A stretch of 64,000 nucleotides of DNA, from assembly GCF_000758725.1 (NCBI RefSeq), contig NZ_CP009428.1:434001-498000 (forward strand), read 5' to 3'. The position numbers and the translations under genes are program-made. Each line of letters starts with the position of its first letter. Positions within the stretch are counted from its first letter, which is position 1. The stretch is from Paenibacillus odorifer (lineage in GTDB: Bacteria; Bacillota; Bacilli; Paenibacillales; Paenibacillaceae). Under the pieces are notes generated by a model, which did not search any database, was not told where the DNA came from, and saw only the letters and a program-made list of their open reading frames with translations. Positions 1 through 8,928 of this stretch are shown here, one piece after another.

Positions 1-1090
1 TCAGAGCCATAAATACATTAAGCATGAGGCGGGAGGTATCTGGTGATAAAGTGCTTAGGCTGTAGACCCCTGCGACAAAGCAGACTGCGGATAGGATCAT
101 AATGTTGCGGAAGCTGGTTTTTGTTGTAAGCAGCCCCCCGGTCTGACTGCCAACGACCGTACCGATCATCATCGGCATAAGGATCAGCCCTGAGTTCGTA
201 GCTGAGCCGCCAAATACACCCTGCACAAAGATAGGGATATAAATAGTAGCTACAATAAAAGCAGAACCATAAAATAAGCTGGTCACGCTGCTTGTTGCAA
301 ACAACCGTTTGCGGAACATAGCGAACGAGATCACAGGTTCAGCAGCTACTCTCTCAATAAGGATAAACGCCAGCAAGAGAACAGCAAAACCTACGAATAA
401 GCCAAGGATGGCACTGGAATCCCAAGCATATTGATTACCACCAAGTTCCAGAGCGAACATTAGGCAGATAATCGCGCCAACCAGAGTGAAGGCTCCGCCC
501 CAGTCAATGCGCTGTTTAGCGTGGGAGATCGACTCCTTATAAGAAGTTGCAATCAGGAACAGTGCAATAATTCCTAGCGGCAGGTTAATGTAGAATACCC
601 ACTGCCAACCAACATAGTCGGTAATATAGGCACCGAGTAAAGGTCCAAGTACACTGGAAATTCCGAAGACGGCTCCAAAGAGACCGGTCAATTTCCCTCT
701 TTTTTCAGGCGGGTAAATGTCGAAAACGATGGTGAAGGCGATTGGCATTAGTGCACCGCCGCCGATCCCTTGAATGGCACGGTAAATGCTGAGCTGTGTG
801 ATACTGGTGGCAGTACCGCACAGAGCCGAGCCAATCAGGAATACAATCAATCCGAAAATGAAAAAACGTTTACGTCCGTACATATCAGAGAGCTTGCCGA
901 AGATAGGGGTTCCGGCCATTACCATTACCATGTAAGCCGAGGTGACCCATACGATTTTATCCAGACCGCCGAGATCTGAGACTATCGTTCCCATAGCTGA
1001 AGCTACAATGGTATTGTCCATTGCGGACATAAGAATACCAAGCAGCAGGCCAACTACTACGAGTTTAAGATTACTTTCTTTAGTATGCAT
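1..1090 (-). CDS. DHA2-family MFS multidrug efflux transporter (C-terminal part cut by window edge)
   Basis: Drug:H+ antiporter of the 14-helix EmrB/QacA (DHA2) group, acting in the cytoplasmic membrane. Translating the complement from the ATG at 1088-1090 gives MHTKESNLKL followed by hydrophobic helices. The family motif with MDNTIV in helix 1 is present, as are a loop reading GKLSDMYGRKR (MFS motif A) and the GIGGGALMP segment of helix 4. The start is supported by AGAAGGAG a few bases upstream. The frame stays open to base 1, so the C-terminal part lies outside the window. The gene is divergent from csoR and has its own strong promoter with a palindrome in the spacer (1161-1189). Substrate cannot be told from sequence. 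Confidence 0.93.
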   Translation of the reverse strand, partial: MHTKESNLKLVVVGLLLGILMSAMDNTIVASAMGTIVSDLGGLDKIVWVTSAYMVMVMAGTPIFGKLSDMYGRKRFFIFGLIVFLIGSALCGTATSITQLSIYRAIQGIGGGALMPIAFTIVFDIYPPEKRGKLTGLFGAVFGISSVLGPLLGAYITDYVGWQWVFYINLPLGIIALFLIATSYKESISHAKQRIDWGGAFTLVGAIICLMFALELGGNQYAWDSSAILGLFVGFAVLLLAFILIERVAAEPVISFAMFRKRLFATSSVTSLFYGSAFIVATIYIPIFVQGVFGGSATNSGLILMPMMIGTVVGSQTGGLLTTKTSFRNIMILSAVCFVAGVYSLSTLSPDTSRLMLNVFMAL

Positions 1091-1160
1091 GCTTCGCAGC
1101 TCCTTCTTCTAAATAGTGATAGTTCTGTTCGAAAAATGTTCATAATTGGAAGCAAAATTT

Positions 1161-1189
1161 ATTATATTCAAATTTGAATAGGGAGGCAA
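1161..1189 (-). promoter_or_regulatory. Promoter of the DHA2 pump with a palindromic operator in its spacer
   Basis: Read on the minus strand, TTGCCT (1184-1189) and TATAAT (1161-1166) are separated by exactly 17 bp. The spacer holds most of the perfect 16-bp palindrome TATTCAAATTTGAATA (1165-1180), which would block RNA polymerase if bound by a dimeric repressor. The core TTCAAATTTGAA recurs upstream of the second DHA2 pump at 30893-30906, beside a TetR gene. Binding by that TetR protein is inference. Confidence 0.7.
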
Positions 1190-1297
1190 TAGTTTTTTTG
1201 GAAAATAGAGATGTATAGCCAACCATAGAAGAATACGGCGGTAATAAAGGGACAAACTACCGGTGGAGATCATCTGTGGATGAATTAGGAATGCCTC

Positions 1298-1327
1298 TTG
1301 ACATACCCTACGGGGGTATATTATATT
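1298..1327 (+). promoter_or_regulatory. csoR promoter with CsoR-type copper operator
   Basis: TTGACA (1298-1303) and TATATT (1322-1327) lie 18 bp apart. The spacer carries ATACCCTACGGGGGTAT (1303-1319), a G/C-tract pseudo-palindrome of the type bound by CsoR repressors. A second copy lies ahead of copA. This arrangement predicts copper-inducible, autoregulated expression of csoR and copZ. Confidence 0.82.
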
Positions 1328-1349
1328 ATAACCAAGGAGGCTGATTCTT

Positions 1350-1697
1350 ATGTCTACTGCCAAGAAAGAGCAAGCTGCAGAATCCTGCGACATAAATTGT
1401 CATTCTTCATCATCAGGAGAACGAAAAAGTCATCATTCGGCAGAATTCAAGAATAACTTGAATACGCGCCTCAACCGGATTGAAGGCCAGATCCGCGGGG
1501 TAAAGGGTATGATTGAGCGGGATACCTATTGTGATGATGTGCTCAACCAGCTCGCAGCGGTACAGGCGGCGTTAAATGGTGTCGGTAAGTTGCTGCTAGA
1601 AGGGCATATGAAAAGTTGCATTGTTGAGCGAATCGAAGCTGGCGAACATGAGGTTATCGACGAGCTCCTAATTACGGTTAACAAATTAATGAAATAA
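1350..1697 (+). CDS. csoR: CsoR-family copper-sensing transcriptional repressor
   Basis: Small all-helical repressor (115 aa) that leaves its operator when it binds Cu(I). The DUF156 core starts near residue 38 with NRIEGQIRGVKGMIE. The Cu(I) ligand triad of the family is visible as Cys61 (DTYCDD), His86 and Cys90 (GHMKSC). The roughly 35-residue N-terminal extension is rich in Ser, His and Cys and is longer than in typical CsoR. AAGGAGG at 1334-1340 supports the ATG at 1350. It is first in a csoR-copZ unit, with copA downstream behind a second operator, which makes copper rather than formaldehyde or persulfide the likely signal. Confidence 0.93.
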   Translation: MSTAKKEQAAESCDINCHSSSSGERKSHHSAEFKNNLNTRLNRIEGQIRGVKGMIERDTYCDDVLNQLAAVQAALNGVGKLLLEGHMKSCIVERIEAGEHEVIDELLITVNKLMK

Positions 1698-1750
1698 TAA
1701 GCTAATGCTTCTAGAGCATAGCTTCACAACATTTATTGGAGGTTATATTA

Positions 1751-1951
1751 ATGTCAAACGCTACATTAAACGTTGAAGGAATGTCTTGTGGTCACTGTGT
1801 TAACTCCGTAGAGAAAGCCGTAGGCAATCTTGGAGCAACAGCTAAAGTTGATCTTGCTGCTAAGAAAGTTTCCGTCGAGTATGATGAGAACAAAGTAAGC
1901 CTTGGCGCGATTAAAGAAGCGATTGAAGATCAAGGGTATGACGTAGTTTAG
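1751..1951 (+). CDS. copZ: Copper chaperone CopZ
   Basis: 66-aa cytoplasmic heavy-metal-associated (HMA) domain that carries Cu(I) to the CopA ATPase. The metal site GMSCGHC is near residues 10-16, and the rest follows the ferredoxin-like HMA fold length with little extra. TTGGAGG sits just upstream of the ATG at 1751. An in-frame TTG at 1736 overlaps that ribosome site and was not chosen. It lies 50 bp after csoR and probably shares its transcript, which ends at the hairpin at 1970-2020. Confidence 0.93.
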   Translation: MSNATLNVEGMSCGHCVNSVEKAVGNLGATAKVDLAAKKVSVEYDENKVSLGAIKEAIEDQGYDVV

Positions 1952-1969
1952 TTTGAAGCACAGTAATAA

Positions 1970-2020
1970 GGCTTGGAGTGATATGGGGAAGCAACCCGAA
2001 GCTCCAATGCCTTTTCTTTT
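1970..2020 (+). terminator. Intrinsic terminator between copZ and copA
   Basis: GGCTTGGAG (1970-1978) pairs with CTCCAATGCC (2002-2011) with one bulged base, followed by TTTTCTTTT. The loop is large, so termination may be partial. Confidence 0.55.
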
Positions 2021-2030
2021 AGAAATTATC

Positions 2031-2047
2031 ATACCCTATAGGGGTAT
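2031..2047. promoter_or_regulatory. Second CsoR-type operator, ahead of copA
   Basis: ATACCCTATAGGGGTAT is a near-perfect version of the operator in the csoR promoter. It sits just before the copA ribosome site and after the copZ terminator, so copA appears to have its own copper-responsive promoter. I could not assign convincing -35 and -10 boxes here. Confidence 0.75.
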
Positions 2048-2064
2048 GTGGAGGCGTGGAAATC

Positions 2065-4527
2065 ATGGATAAAACCAAAACAACAGCTTCACCAAACGAA
2101 CAGCAGGCAACTGTACAGATTACAGGGATGACTTGTTCCGCTTGTGCAACCCGGATTGAGAAAGGTTTGTCCCGAATGGACGGCGTATCTCGTGCGAATG
2201 TGAATCTAGCCTTGGAACAGGCTACTGTTGGATTTGATCCGACAGTATCAGGGTTGCCACAAATTGAAGATAAAATCCGTTCTCTTGGTTATGACACTAT
2301 TAAAGAATCTGCGGATTTTGATATATCGGGGATGACCTGTGCTGCTTGTTCCTCACGGATTGAAAAAGTGTTGAGCCGTACACCGGGCATAGCAGCAGTT
2401 AATGTGAATTTGGCGCTGGAAACAGCACATGTAGAATATACACCCGGTAATATCAGTCCAAGGGAGATCATGGAGAAGGTAAGCAGTATCGGCTATAAAG
2501 CTTCTCTTAAAGAAGACCGCAAGGATCATGTGGATCGTCGTGGAAAAGAAATTCAGCATAAAAAGTGGAAATGGATCATTTCTGCAATTCTTTCGTTCCC
2601 ATTGTTATGGGCGATGGCGGGTCATTTCTCCTTCACCGGCTGGATTCCAACACCGGATATATTTATGAATCCTTGGTTCCAGCTTGTTCTGGCTACCCCT
2701 GTGCAATTTATCATCGGTTGGCAGTTCTACGTCGGTGCTTATAAAGCCCTTCGTAACCGGAGTGCCAATATGGATGTGTTGGTCGTATTAGGGACGTCGG
2801 CAGCTTATTTCTACAGTCTTTATCTGACCATTGATTCCTTAAGCATGAAGGGAATGAATCATACTGTAGAAATGTATTATGAGACGAGTGCTGTACTCAT
2901 TACCCTTATCCTCGTCGGTAAATGGTTTGAGGCGCTGGCGAAAGGCCGTTCCTCTGACGCAATCAAAAGCTTAATGGGGCTTCAGGCAAAAACCGCCCTC
3001 GTAATTCGGGATGGGCAAGAAATGAATATCCCGACAGATGAAGTCATTCCTGGCGATATTGTATTGGTGAAGCCCGGTACTAAGGTGCCTGTGGATGGAG
3101 AAGTTGTCGAGGGATCTTCTTCTGTGGATGAGTCGATGTTGACCGGAGAAAGTATTCCTGTGGAGAAAAAACCAGGGGATACCGTGATCGGTGCCACTAT
3201 GAATAAGAATGGTATCTTGAGAATCAAAGCAAATAAAGTGGGTCGCGACACTGCGCTGGCTCAAATTATCCGAGTAGTGGAGGAAGCTCAAGGCTCCAAA
3301 GCTCCGATTCAACGGATTGCCGATGTAATCTCAGGGATTTTTGTGCCGATTGTTGTGGGTATTGCTGTGATAACGTTTCTGATCTGGTATTTCTGGGCAG
3401 CCCCTGGCCAGTTCGCTGATGCCCTCGAAAAAGCTATTGCAGTGCTCGTAATTGCTTGTCCATGTGCGCTAGGTCTGGCAACGCCAACCTCCATTATGGC
3501 AGGATCGGGCCGGGCAGCAGAGCTTGGAATCCTCTTCAAGGGTGGGGAGCATTTAGAAGGAGCGCAAGGGATCCAGACCGTTGTGCTAGATAAAACAGGT
3601 ACAGTGACGAATGGTAAACCCGTGCTTACCGATGTTGTGACTACTACTGGAATTGCAGCTTATGGAAAAGAAAACGCGGAAAACCGTTTGTTAGCTTTAA
3701 CTGCAGCCGCCGAAAAGCTATCAGAGCATCCACTTGCGGAGGCTATTGTTGCTGGCGCCGCTGATAGAGGCTTGGCTTTGCCTACTGCTGAGCAGTTTGA
3801 TAATGTGCCCGGACGTGGAATTATGGCGGTTATCTCTGATCAGCAGGTTATGGTAGGCACACGGCGAATGATGGAAGATCATCAGCTCGATATCACAGAA
3901 TGGACTCCAATTATGAAGAAGCTGGAGGAGTCGGGAAAGACAGCTATGCTAGTAGCGGTAGAGGGAGAAATCGCTGGAATTGTGGCCGTTGCTGATACGA
4001 TTAAACCGACCTCAAAAGCGGCTGTAGCCGCGCTTCATGATATGGGTATTGAAGTCGTTATGATCACTGGTGACAATAAAATTACAGCTGAGGCTATTGC
4101 GAAGCAGGCAGGGATCGAAAAAGTGTTAGCGGAGGTTCTGCCAGAGGGCAAAGCTGAAGAGGTTCGCAAGCTCCAGCAAAATGGGACTAAGGTTGCCATG
4201 GTTGGGGATGGGATCAACGATGCTCCGGCACTGGCTACTGCCGATACGGGTATGGCGATTGGGACAGGAACGGATGTAGCTATGGAAGCAGCAGATATTA
4301 CGCTGATGCGCGGGGATTTGAAGAGTATTCCTGATGCGATTATGATGAGCCGCAAAACGATGAGAAATATTAAACAAAATTTGTTCTGGGCGCTTGCTTA
4401 CAATACAATAGGAATACCGATTGCTGCACTTGGGTTTCTAGCCCCATGGCTGGCAGGAGCTGCGATGGCATTTAGCTCCGTGTCTGTTGTCTTGAATGCA
4501 CTTCGGCTACAGCGGGTAAAGCTGTAA
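2065..4527 (+). CDS. copA: Cu(I)-exporting P1B-type ATPase CopA
   Basis: 820-aa membrane pump that expels Cu(I) using ATP. Two N-terminal HMA domains carry GMTCSAC (residues 21-27) and GMTCAAC (89-95). Eight predicted membrane helices follow, with the TGES actuator loop, the intramembrane CPC site (Cys465, Cys467), the phosphorylated Asp509 in DKTGT, HP in the nucleotide domain, and GDGINDAP. The ATG at 2065 is 10 bases after TGGAGG; a GTG at 2056 is too close to that site. The upstream CsoR operator and neighbouring csoR and copZ fix the substrate as copper. Confidence 0.96.
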   Translation: MDKTKTTASPNEQQATVQITGMTCSACATRIEKGLSRMDGVSRANVNLALEQATVGFDPTVSGLPQIEDKIRSLGYDTIKESADFDISGMTCAACSSRIEKVLSRTPGIAAVNVNLALETAHVEYTPGNISPREIMEKVSSIGYKASLKEDRKDHVDRRGKEIQHKKWKWIISAILSFPLLWAMAGHFSFTGWIPTPDIFMNPWFQLVLATPVQFIIGWQFYVGAYKALRNRSANMDVLVVLGTSAAYFYSLYLTIDSLSMKGMNHTVEMYYETSAVLITLILVGKWFEALAKGRSSDAIKSLMGLQAKTALVIRDGQEMNIPTDEVIPGDIVLVKPGTKVPVDGEVVEGSSSVDESMLTGESIPVEKKPGDTVIGATMNKNGILRIKANKVGRDTALAQIIRVVEEAQGSKAPIQRIADVISGIFVPIVVGIAVITFLIWYFWAAPGQFADALEKAIAVLVIACPCALGLATPTSIMAGSGRAAELGILFKGGEHLEGAQGIQTVVLDKTGTVTNGKPVLTDVVTTTGIAAYGKENAENRLLALTAAAEKLSEHPLAEAIVAGAADRGLALPTAEQFDNVPGRGIMAVISDQQVMVGTRRMMEDHQLDITEWTPIMKKLEESGKTAMLVAVEGEIAGIVAVADTIKPTSKAAVAALHDMGIEVVMITGDNKITAEAIAKQAGIEKVLAEVLPEGKAEEVRKLQQNGTKVAMVGDGINDAPALATADTGMAIGTGTDVAMEAADITLMRGDLKSIPDAIMMSRKTMRNIKQNLFWALAYNTIGIPIAALGFLAPWLAGAAMAFSSVSVVLNALRLQRVKL

Positions 4528-4558
4528 TATCACCATCACTATTTAGGGAGTGGCCACA

Positions 4559-5311
4559 GTGCAAGTAAATAACGATACAATTTCTCTGTTAATGAAACAT
4601 GCATCTGTCCGCAAGTTTCGGGATAAGCCAGTAAGTGAAGATCAGCTTAGCGCTATTATTGGAGCAGCTCAGATGGCTTCAACCTCAAGCAATGTTCAGG
4701 CCTATAGTGTTATTGCAGTTACTGACCCGGCACTAAAGACGGAGCTTGCGGGATTAGCGGGCAATCAGGCTTATATAGAACAATGCCCAGTGTTTTTGGT
4801 CTGGTGCGCTGATCTGTATCGGCTGCGCGAGGTGACGAAACCTCATTTGCAGGGAGAGACTTCTTATGAAGATTCTGCTGAGAACCTGATTGTAGCTACC
4901 GTTGATGTTGCGCTTGCTGCACAGAATGCTGCAGTGGCTGCGGAATCATTAGGACTTGGAATTGTATATATCGGTGGAATCCGTAACCGGATCGCTGAGG
5001 TATCGGAATTGCTGGGACTGCCTGAATTGGTCTACCCGATATTTGGGATGTGTGTGGGTTATCCTGACGGAGCTTCGGGCCTGCGTCCGCGGCTTCCACT
5101 AGAGGCTGTTCTGCATCGTAATCGCTACAATGCGGAAACCACTGTGGAGCAGGTCAAAACTTACGATAAAGTCTCCTCAGACTATATGCGTGAGCGGACC
5201 CACGGCGCCAAAGACACCCCTTGGTCGGCCATTATGGCAGAGCGATTGGCACAGCCAGCACGGCTGCATATGAAGGAGTTCCTGCTGGAAAAAGGATTCC
5301 TTCGAAGATAA
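4559..5311 (+). CDS. NfsA/FRP-type nitroreductase (NADPH-dependent flavin oxidoreductase)
   Basis: 250-aa FMN enzyme of the NfsA/flavin-reductase group, which reduces nitro-compounds, quinones or flavins with NADPH. The N-terminal HASVRKFRDKPV and the following STSSNVQAYS match the FMN-binding opening of this family. The GLGIVYIGGIRNR segment and the basic C-terminal tail also fit, and the length is typical. AGGGAG at 4545-4550 favours the GTG at 4559; a GTG at 4550 overlaps that site. It follows copA by about 30 bp and may be co-transcribed with it, which would link it to redox stress. That link is inference. Confidence 0.88.
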   Translation: MQVNNDTISLLMKHASVRKFRDKPVSEDQLSAIIGAAQMASTSSNVQAYSVIAVTDPALKTELAGLAGNQAYIEQCPVFLVWCADLYRLREVTKPHLQGETSYEDSAENLIVATVDVALAAQNAAVAAESLGLGIVYIGGIRNRIAEVSELLGLPELVYPIFGMCVGYPDGASGLRPRLPLEAVLHRNRYNAETTVEQVKTYDKVSSDYMRERTHGAKDTPWSAIMAERLAQPARLHMKEFLLEKGFLRR

Positions 5312-5330
5312 CTAAACTTTCTTCACCTAA

Positions 5331-5384
5331 AGAGGCTGCCTTATTAGTAGTTCATTCTACTGATAGGGCAGCCTCTCTTTTTTA
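5331..5384 (+). terminator. Intrinsic terminator after the nitroreductase gene
   Basis: AGAGGCTGCC (5331-5340) pairs perfectly with GGCAGCCTCT (5367-5376), followed by CTTTTTT. It separates the copper block from the ABC/two-component block. Confidence 0.88.
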
Positions 5385-5400
5385 TTCGGAGCCAGGAAGG

Positions 5401-5446
5401 TGACAGTTGTCATCTTAAAGAAATGACAGTCCATACTAATGTCATT
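5401..5446. promoter_or_regulatory. Paired TGACA/TGTCA palindromes upstream of the ABC/two-component operon
   Basis: TGACAGTTGTCA (5401-5412) is followed by a wider inverted repeat with arms AAATGACA (5421-5428) and TGTCATTT (5440-5447). Both use the same TGACA half-site and lie 60-105 bp ahead of the operon start, a plausible autoregulatory site for the response regulator at 8308-8910. The second pair, followed by a T-rich stretch, could instead act as a terminator. Confidence 0.45.
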
Positions 5447-5506
5447 TCTTCTTTTTCCATATGATTGAAATAGATCAAACGCATTCGGAAGCGGAGGGAT
5501 TACGTT

Positions 5507-6415
5507 ATGGATAATATTATAGAAATGCACGGGGTCAGCAAAATATATAAGGATAAAAAGGCCGTAGATAATATCACCTTTAACATTGCTAAAGGTTCGA
5601 TTACAGCTATTCTAGGACCGAACGGAGCGGGTAAAACAACGGCATTAGGCATGCTGCTGGGGCTAATAGAGCCTACCGAGGGTACAGTGGAGTTGTTCGG
5701 GCGTCATCCGAAGGATAAAGCAGTACGTGAAAAGACTGGAGCGATGCTGCAGGAAGTAAGTGTAATGGATCGGCTAAAGGTGCGGGAGATCATTGATCTG
5801 ATCCGCAGCTATTATCCAAAGTCTATGGATATGGAGTTTCTAATTAAGGCTACTGGACTTGCGCCAGCCGATTTGAATAGATACGCCGAGAAGCTCTCGG
5901 GCGGTCAAAAGCGTAGTTTGGGTTTTGCGCTAGCCCTCGCGGGTAATCCGGAGCTGATCTTTTTCGATGAACCTACAGTCGGACTTGATATTACTTCCCG
6001 GCGGCGGTTCTGGGAAACGGTTCGTGGACTTGCGGAGCAAGGAAAAACGATTGTGTTCACGACCCATTATTTGCAGGAAGCAGAAGATATCGCGGATCGT
6101 ATTCTGTTATTCAGTAAAGGCCACTTAGTTGCGGACGGAAGTCCAGATGAGATTAAATCGCGGATTGTGAAGCGTTCCGTGTCCTTCCTGCCTGTGGGTG
6201 ATCGCTCGCAATTGCGCAGAAACCTGCTAGAACTAGCTGCTATAGAGGATTGTTATGAAAAAGATGGCCGCATTCATGTGACCACAGAGGATACAGATGA
6301 AGCGCTTAAAGCGATTTTTGTGGCTGGACTTCCCGTGAAGGATGTTCGAATTGATCAGGGACGTTTGGATGAGGCTTTTGAACAATTGACCATGAACCAA
6401 GAGGAGGCTGTCTAA
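5507..6415 (+). CDS. ABC transporter ATP-binding protein (YvfR-like)
   Basis: 302-aa ATPase subunit of a two-component drug/peptide exporter. Walker A is GPNGAGKTT (residues 35-43), the signature LSGGQKR is intact, and Walker B ends in LIFFDEPTVGLD with a downstream switch His in FTTHYL. The C-terminal 80 residues form the extra domain typical of the BcrA/DrrA class. It is followed two bases later by its permease, then a histidine kinase and response regulator: the order of B. subtilis yvfR-yvfS-yvfT-yvfU. The substrate is unknown; antimicrobial export is inferred from the family. Confidence 0.92.
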   Translation: MDNIIEMHGVSKIYKDKKAVDNITFNIAKGSITAILGPNGAGKTTALGMLLGLIEPTEGTVELFGRHPKDKAVREKTGAMLQEVSVMDRLKVREIIDLIRSYYPKSMDMEFLIKATGLAPADLNRYAEKLSGGQKRSLGFALALAGNPELIFFDEPTVGLDITSRRRFWETVRGLAEQGKTIVFTTHYLQEAEDIADRILLFSKGHLVADGSPDEIKSRIVKRSVSFLPVGDRSQLRRNLLELAAIEDCYEKDGRIHVTTEDTDEALKAIFVAGLPVKDVRIDQGRLDEAFEQLTMNQEEAV

Positions 6416-6417
6416 CC

Positions 6418-7152
6418 ATGAGACTAATTACTGTACAGTGTAAAGCAGAAATGCTGCGGATCATCCGTAATCCCTATTATGTGTTCTGGTCTTTGCTCAT
6501 GCCCATCATGTTCTATTTCATCTTCACCCGGGTGGTCAATACAGGCAGCGATGACCTAACGTGGCGTGCTCATTATTTAATGTCTATGGCGACCTTCAGT
6601 GTAATGGGCTCAGCCATTATGACGCTTGGCATCCGGTTGGTGCAAGAGCGAACACAAGGCTGGACCACCTTTATTCGGATTACACCGCTGCCGGGTTCGA
6701 TCTATTTTTTCGGAAAAATGTTCGGACAGACGATGATGCATCTGTTTTCGGTCATTTGTATTTTTATCGCAGGCTATTTAATCAATGGCGTCTCTTTATC
6801 CGCGGGTCAATGGGTGCTTAGCGGGCTGTGGATCCTGATCGGTTCTCTACCATTTTTAGCGATTGGTACGCTTGTAGGTGCTATGAAACGGGTGGATACA
6901 GCCAGTGGAGTCAGCAACGTGATTTATATGGCTCTTGCTGTAGCAGGGGGCATGTGGATGCCGATTGAGATTCTTCCACGATTAATGCAGCGGATTGGTC
7001 ATTGGTTGCCTTCCTATAACTATGGGAATGGAGCCTGGGAGATCGTTCGTGGATCAGCTCCGACGTGGAGTAATGTCTTGATTTTGCTCGGATATTTGGT
7101 AGTTTTTATGTTACTATCGGTCTATATTCGAAAAAAACAGGAAGCGGTGTGA
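6418..7152 (+). CDS. ABC-2 type permease (YvfS-like)
   Basis: 244-aa ABC-2 membrane subunit with about six hydrophobic helices, beginning with IIRNPYYVFWSLLMPIMFYF, the usual first helix of this family. The ribosome site GAGGAGG lies inside the end of the ATPase gene, so the two are translationally linked. It pairs with the ATPase at 5507-6415. The single permease gene implies a homodimeric channel. Confidence 0.9.
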   Translation: MRLITVQCKAEMLRIIRNPYYVFWSLLMPIMFYFIFTRVVNTGSDDLTWRAHYLMSMATFSVMGSAIMTLGIRLVQERTQGWTTFIRITPLPGSIYFFGKMFGQTMMHLFSVICIFIAGYLINGVSLSAGQWVLSGLWILIGSLPFLAIGTLVGAMKRVDTASGVSNVIYMALAVAGGMWMPIEILPRLMQRIGHWLPSYNYGNGAWEIVRGSAPTWSNVLILLGYLVVFMLLSVYIRKKQEAV

Positions 7153-7156
7153 ATGA

Positions 7157-8311
7157 ATGGCTGAGCGTGCGAAGTTCCGGTTATTTCCACAAAAACAGGG
7201 TTTTTTCCCTTTTGTATGGGCTGTTTATCTGGTTTTGCCCATCCTGAATTTGCGCGGGGAGACTGGAATGAAGCTCATTCTGGGCGGGATTATGATAGCG
7301 GTATTTGCCCTCAGCTATCGCCAGCTGTATTGGGTGCGGGGTGGAGTGTTTAATGTTTGGTTAATTATTCAAATGTTGATCATCGTGGTGCTTAGTGTGT
7401 TCTATACCCCCTATAATCTGTACATGGGCTTTTTCACCGCAAATTTTATCGCATATTATACGGAGAATAAAGGTTTCAAAATTGCATTTACTTCTTTTGT
7501 GATCATGATCCTTTCGGTGCTGGTCTTAGTGGGTCGTGGGATGGAGTGGGGAAGTGTGATATTTTTAGCTCCGTTTATTGTTATTATGTTGATTAGTCCG
7601 TTCGGAGTGAGGTCCATGAATCGGAATCAGAAGCTGGAGAAAGAGCTGGATCAAGCGAATGAGGTAATTAAAGAGCTGGTGAAGCGTGAGGAACGAATGC
7701 GAATCGCCCGTGACCTGCATGATACCCTTGGCCATACCTTGTCCTTGATTACGTTAAAGAGCCAACTCGTAGAGAAGCTGGTGACGAAAAATACGGAGCG
7801 AGCCCAAGAGGAAGCGCGGGAAATCCAGCGCACTTCACGGGCTGCGCTCCGTCAAGTGCGTGAGCTAGTGTCGGAAATGCGTGCGGTCTCAGTAGCAGAG
7901 GAACTGGCTGAAGCTGGAGAGATGCTGCGGACGGCAGAGATCGCCTTAGAAGTGGAAGGGGATATCTCTCTGGAGGGGGTATCCGACCTGACGCAAAATA
8001 TCCTCAGCCTCTGTATCAAAGAAGCGGTGACTAATATCGTGAAGCATAGCAGAGCGGATAAATGCTTCATAGGAGTGGCAAAGCTGGCTGGAGAAGTGCG
8101 AATTACCGTTAAAGATAACGGCATTGGCCTACAGCACGGGGAGAAAGGGAACGGCGGGCTTAGCGATGGAAATGGCATGAAGGGGATGGCGGAGCGCCTA
8201 TCCCTGATTGATGGCTCCCTGTCGCTAAGCTCAGCTGAGGGTCAGGGAGCTAAGCTGATCGTTGCCATCCCGCTAATCGTAAAAGATGCACAAGGGGGTG
8301 AGACTGCATGA
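7157..8311 (+). CDS. Sensor histidine kinase, DesK/HisKA_3 type (YvfT-like)
   Basis: 384-aa membrane kinase. About five helices fill residues 15-150, followed by a short coiled coil and the HisKA_3 dimerisation domain with the phospho-acceptor His188 in RDLHDTLGH. The ATPase domain shows the N box (CIKEAVTNIVKHS) and DNGIG. There is almost no extracellular loop, so the signal may be sensed in the membrane or through the adjacent ABC transporter. It overlaps the response-regulator gene by 4 bp. Confidence 0.92.
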   Translation: MAERAKFRLFPQKQGFFPFVWAVYLVLPILNLRGETGMKLILGGIMIAVFALSYRQLYWVRGGVFNVWLIIQMLIIVVLSVFYTPYNLYMGFFTANFIAYYTENKGFKIAFTSFVIMILSVLVLVGRGMEWGSVIFLAPFIVIMLISPFGVRSMNRNQKLEKELDQANEVIKELVKREERMRIARDLHDTLGHTLSLITLKSQLVEKLVTKNTERAQEEAREIQRTSRAALRQVRELVSEMRAVSVAEELAEAGEMLRTAEIALEVEGDISLEGVSDLTQNILSLCIKEAVTNIVKHSRADKCFIGVAKLAGEVRITVKDNGIGLQHGEKGNGGLSDGNGMKGMAERLSLIDGSLSLSSAEGQGAKLIVAIPLIVKDAQGGETA

Positions 8312-8910
8312 TAAGCATTGTTATAGCGGAGGATCAACGTCTGCTTCGGGGAGCGATGGCTTCTTTGCTGGATCTTGAAGACGATATCGAAGTAGTCGGA
8401 GAAGCTTGTGATGGGGCGGAGGCGTTAGCTTTAATCGACAAGCTTCAGCCGGATGTCTGTCTCATGGACATTGAAATGCCGTTCAAGAGCGGGCTGGAGG
8501 TTGCAGAAATATTGCGGAGTAAGGGTTGTCCGACCCGTATTATTATTTTGACTACCTTTGCCCGTCCGGGATATTTTGAGCGTGGAGTAAAGGCTGGTAT
8601 TCAAGGGTATTTGTTGAAGGACGAGCCTGTAGATAAGCTAGCTGAATCTATTCGTCGTGTCATGGCTGGACATCGGGAGGTATCTCCGGAGTTAGTCTTT
8701 GGCAGTTTGCGGGAGGAGAATCCATTAACAGCACGGGAGCGAGAGATTTTAAAACTGGCTGGAGAAGGGCAAACCGCGAGCGAGATAGCCTTTTCGCTGC
8801 ATCTGTCTTACGGCACTGTCCGCAATTACATCTCTGAAATACTCAACAAGCTGGAAGTGAAAAGCCGGATTGAGGCGGTACGGCTGGCGGAAGAAAAAGG
8901 CTGGATTTGA
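8308..8910 (+). CDS. NarL/LuxR-family response regulator (YvfU-like)
   Basis: 200-aa regulator: receiver domain (residues 1-120) with phosphorylatable Asp54 in CLMDIEMP and the conserved Lys in LLKDEP, then a LuxR-type helix-turn-helix beginning LTAREREILKLA. It is the partner of the kinase at 7157-8311 and probably controls the ABC genes upstream. The TGACA palindromes at 5401-5446 are candidate targets. Confidence 0.93.
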   Translation: MISIVIAEDQRLLRGAMASLLDLEDDIEVVGEACDGAEALALIDKLQPDVCLMDIEMPFKSGLEVAEILRSKGCPTRIIILTTFARPGYFERGVKAGIQGYLLKDEPVDKLAESIRRVMAGHREVSPELVFGSLREENPLTAREREILKLAGEGQTASEIAFSLHLSYGTVRNYISEILNKLEVKSRIEAVRLAEEKGWI

Positions 8911-8928
8911 GGGGAGAAGGGTATTGTT

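Noticed and set aside
770..979. Small protein gene on the plus strand
   Set aside because: It lies antisense within the DHA2 pump gene, has no ribosome site and no recognisable fold.
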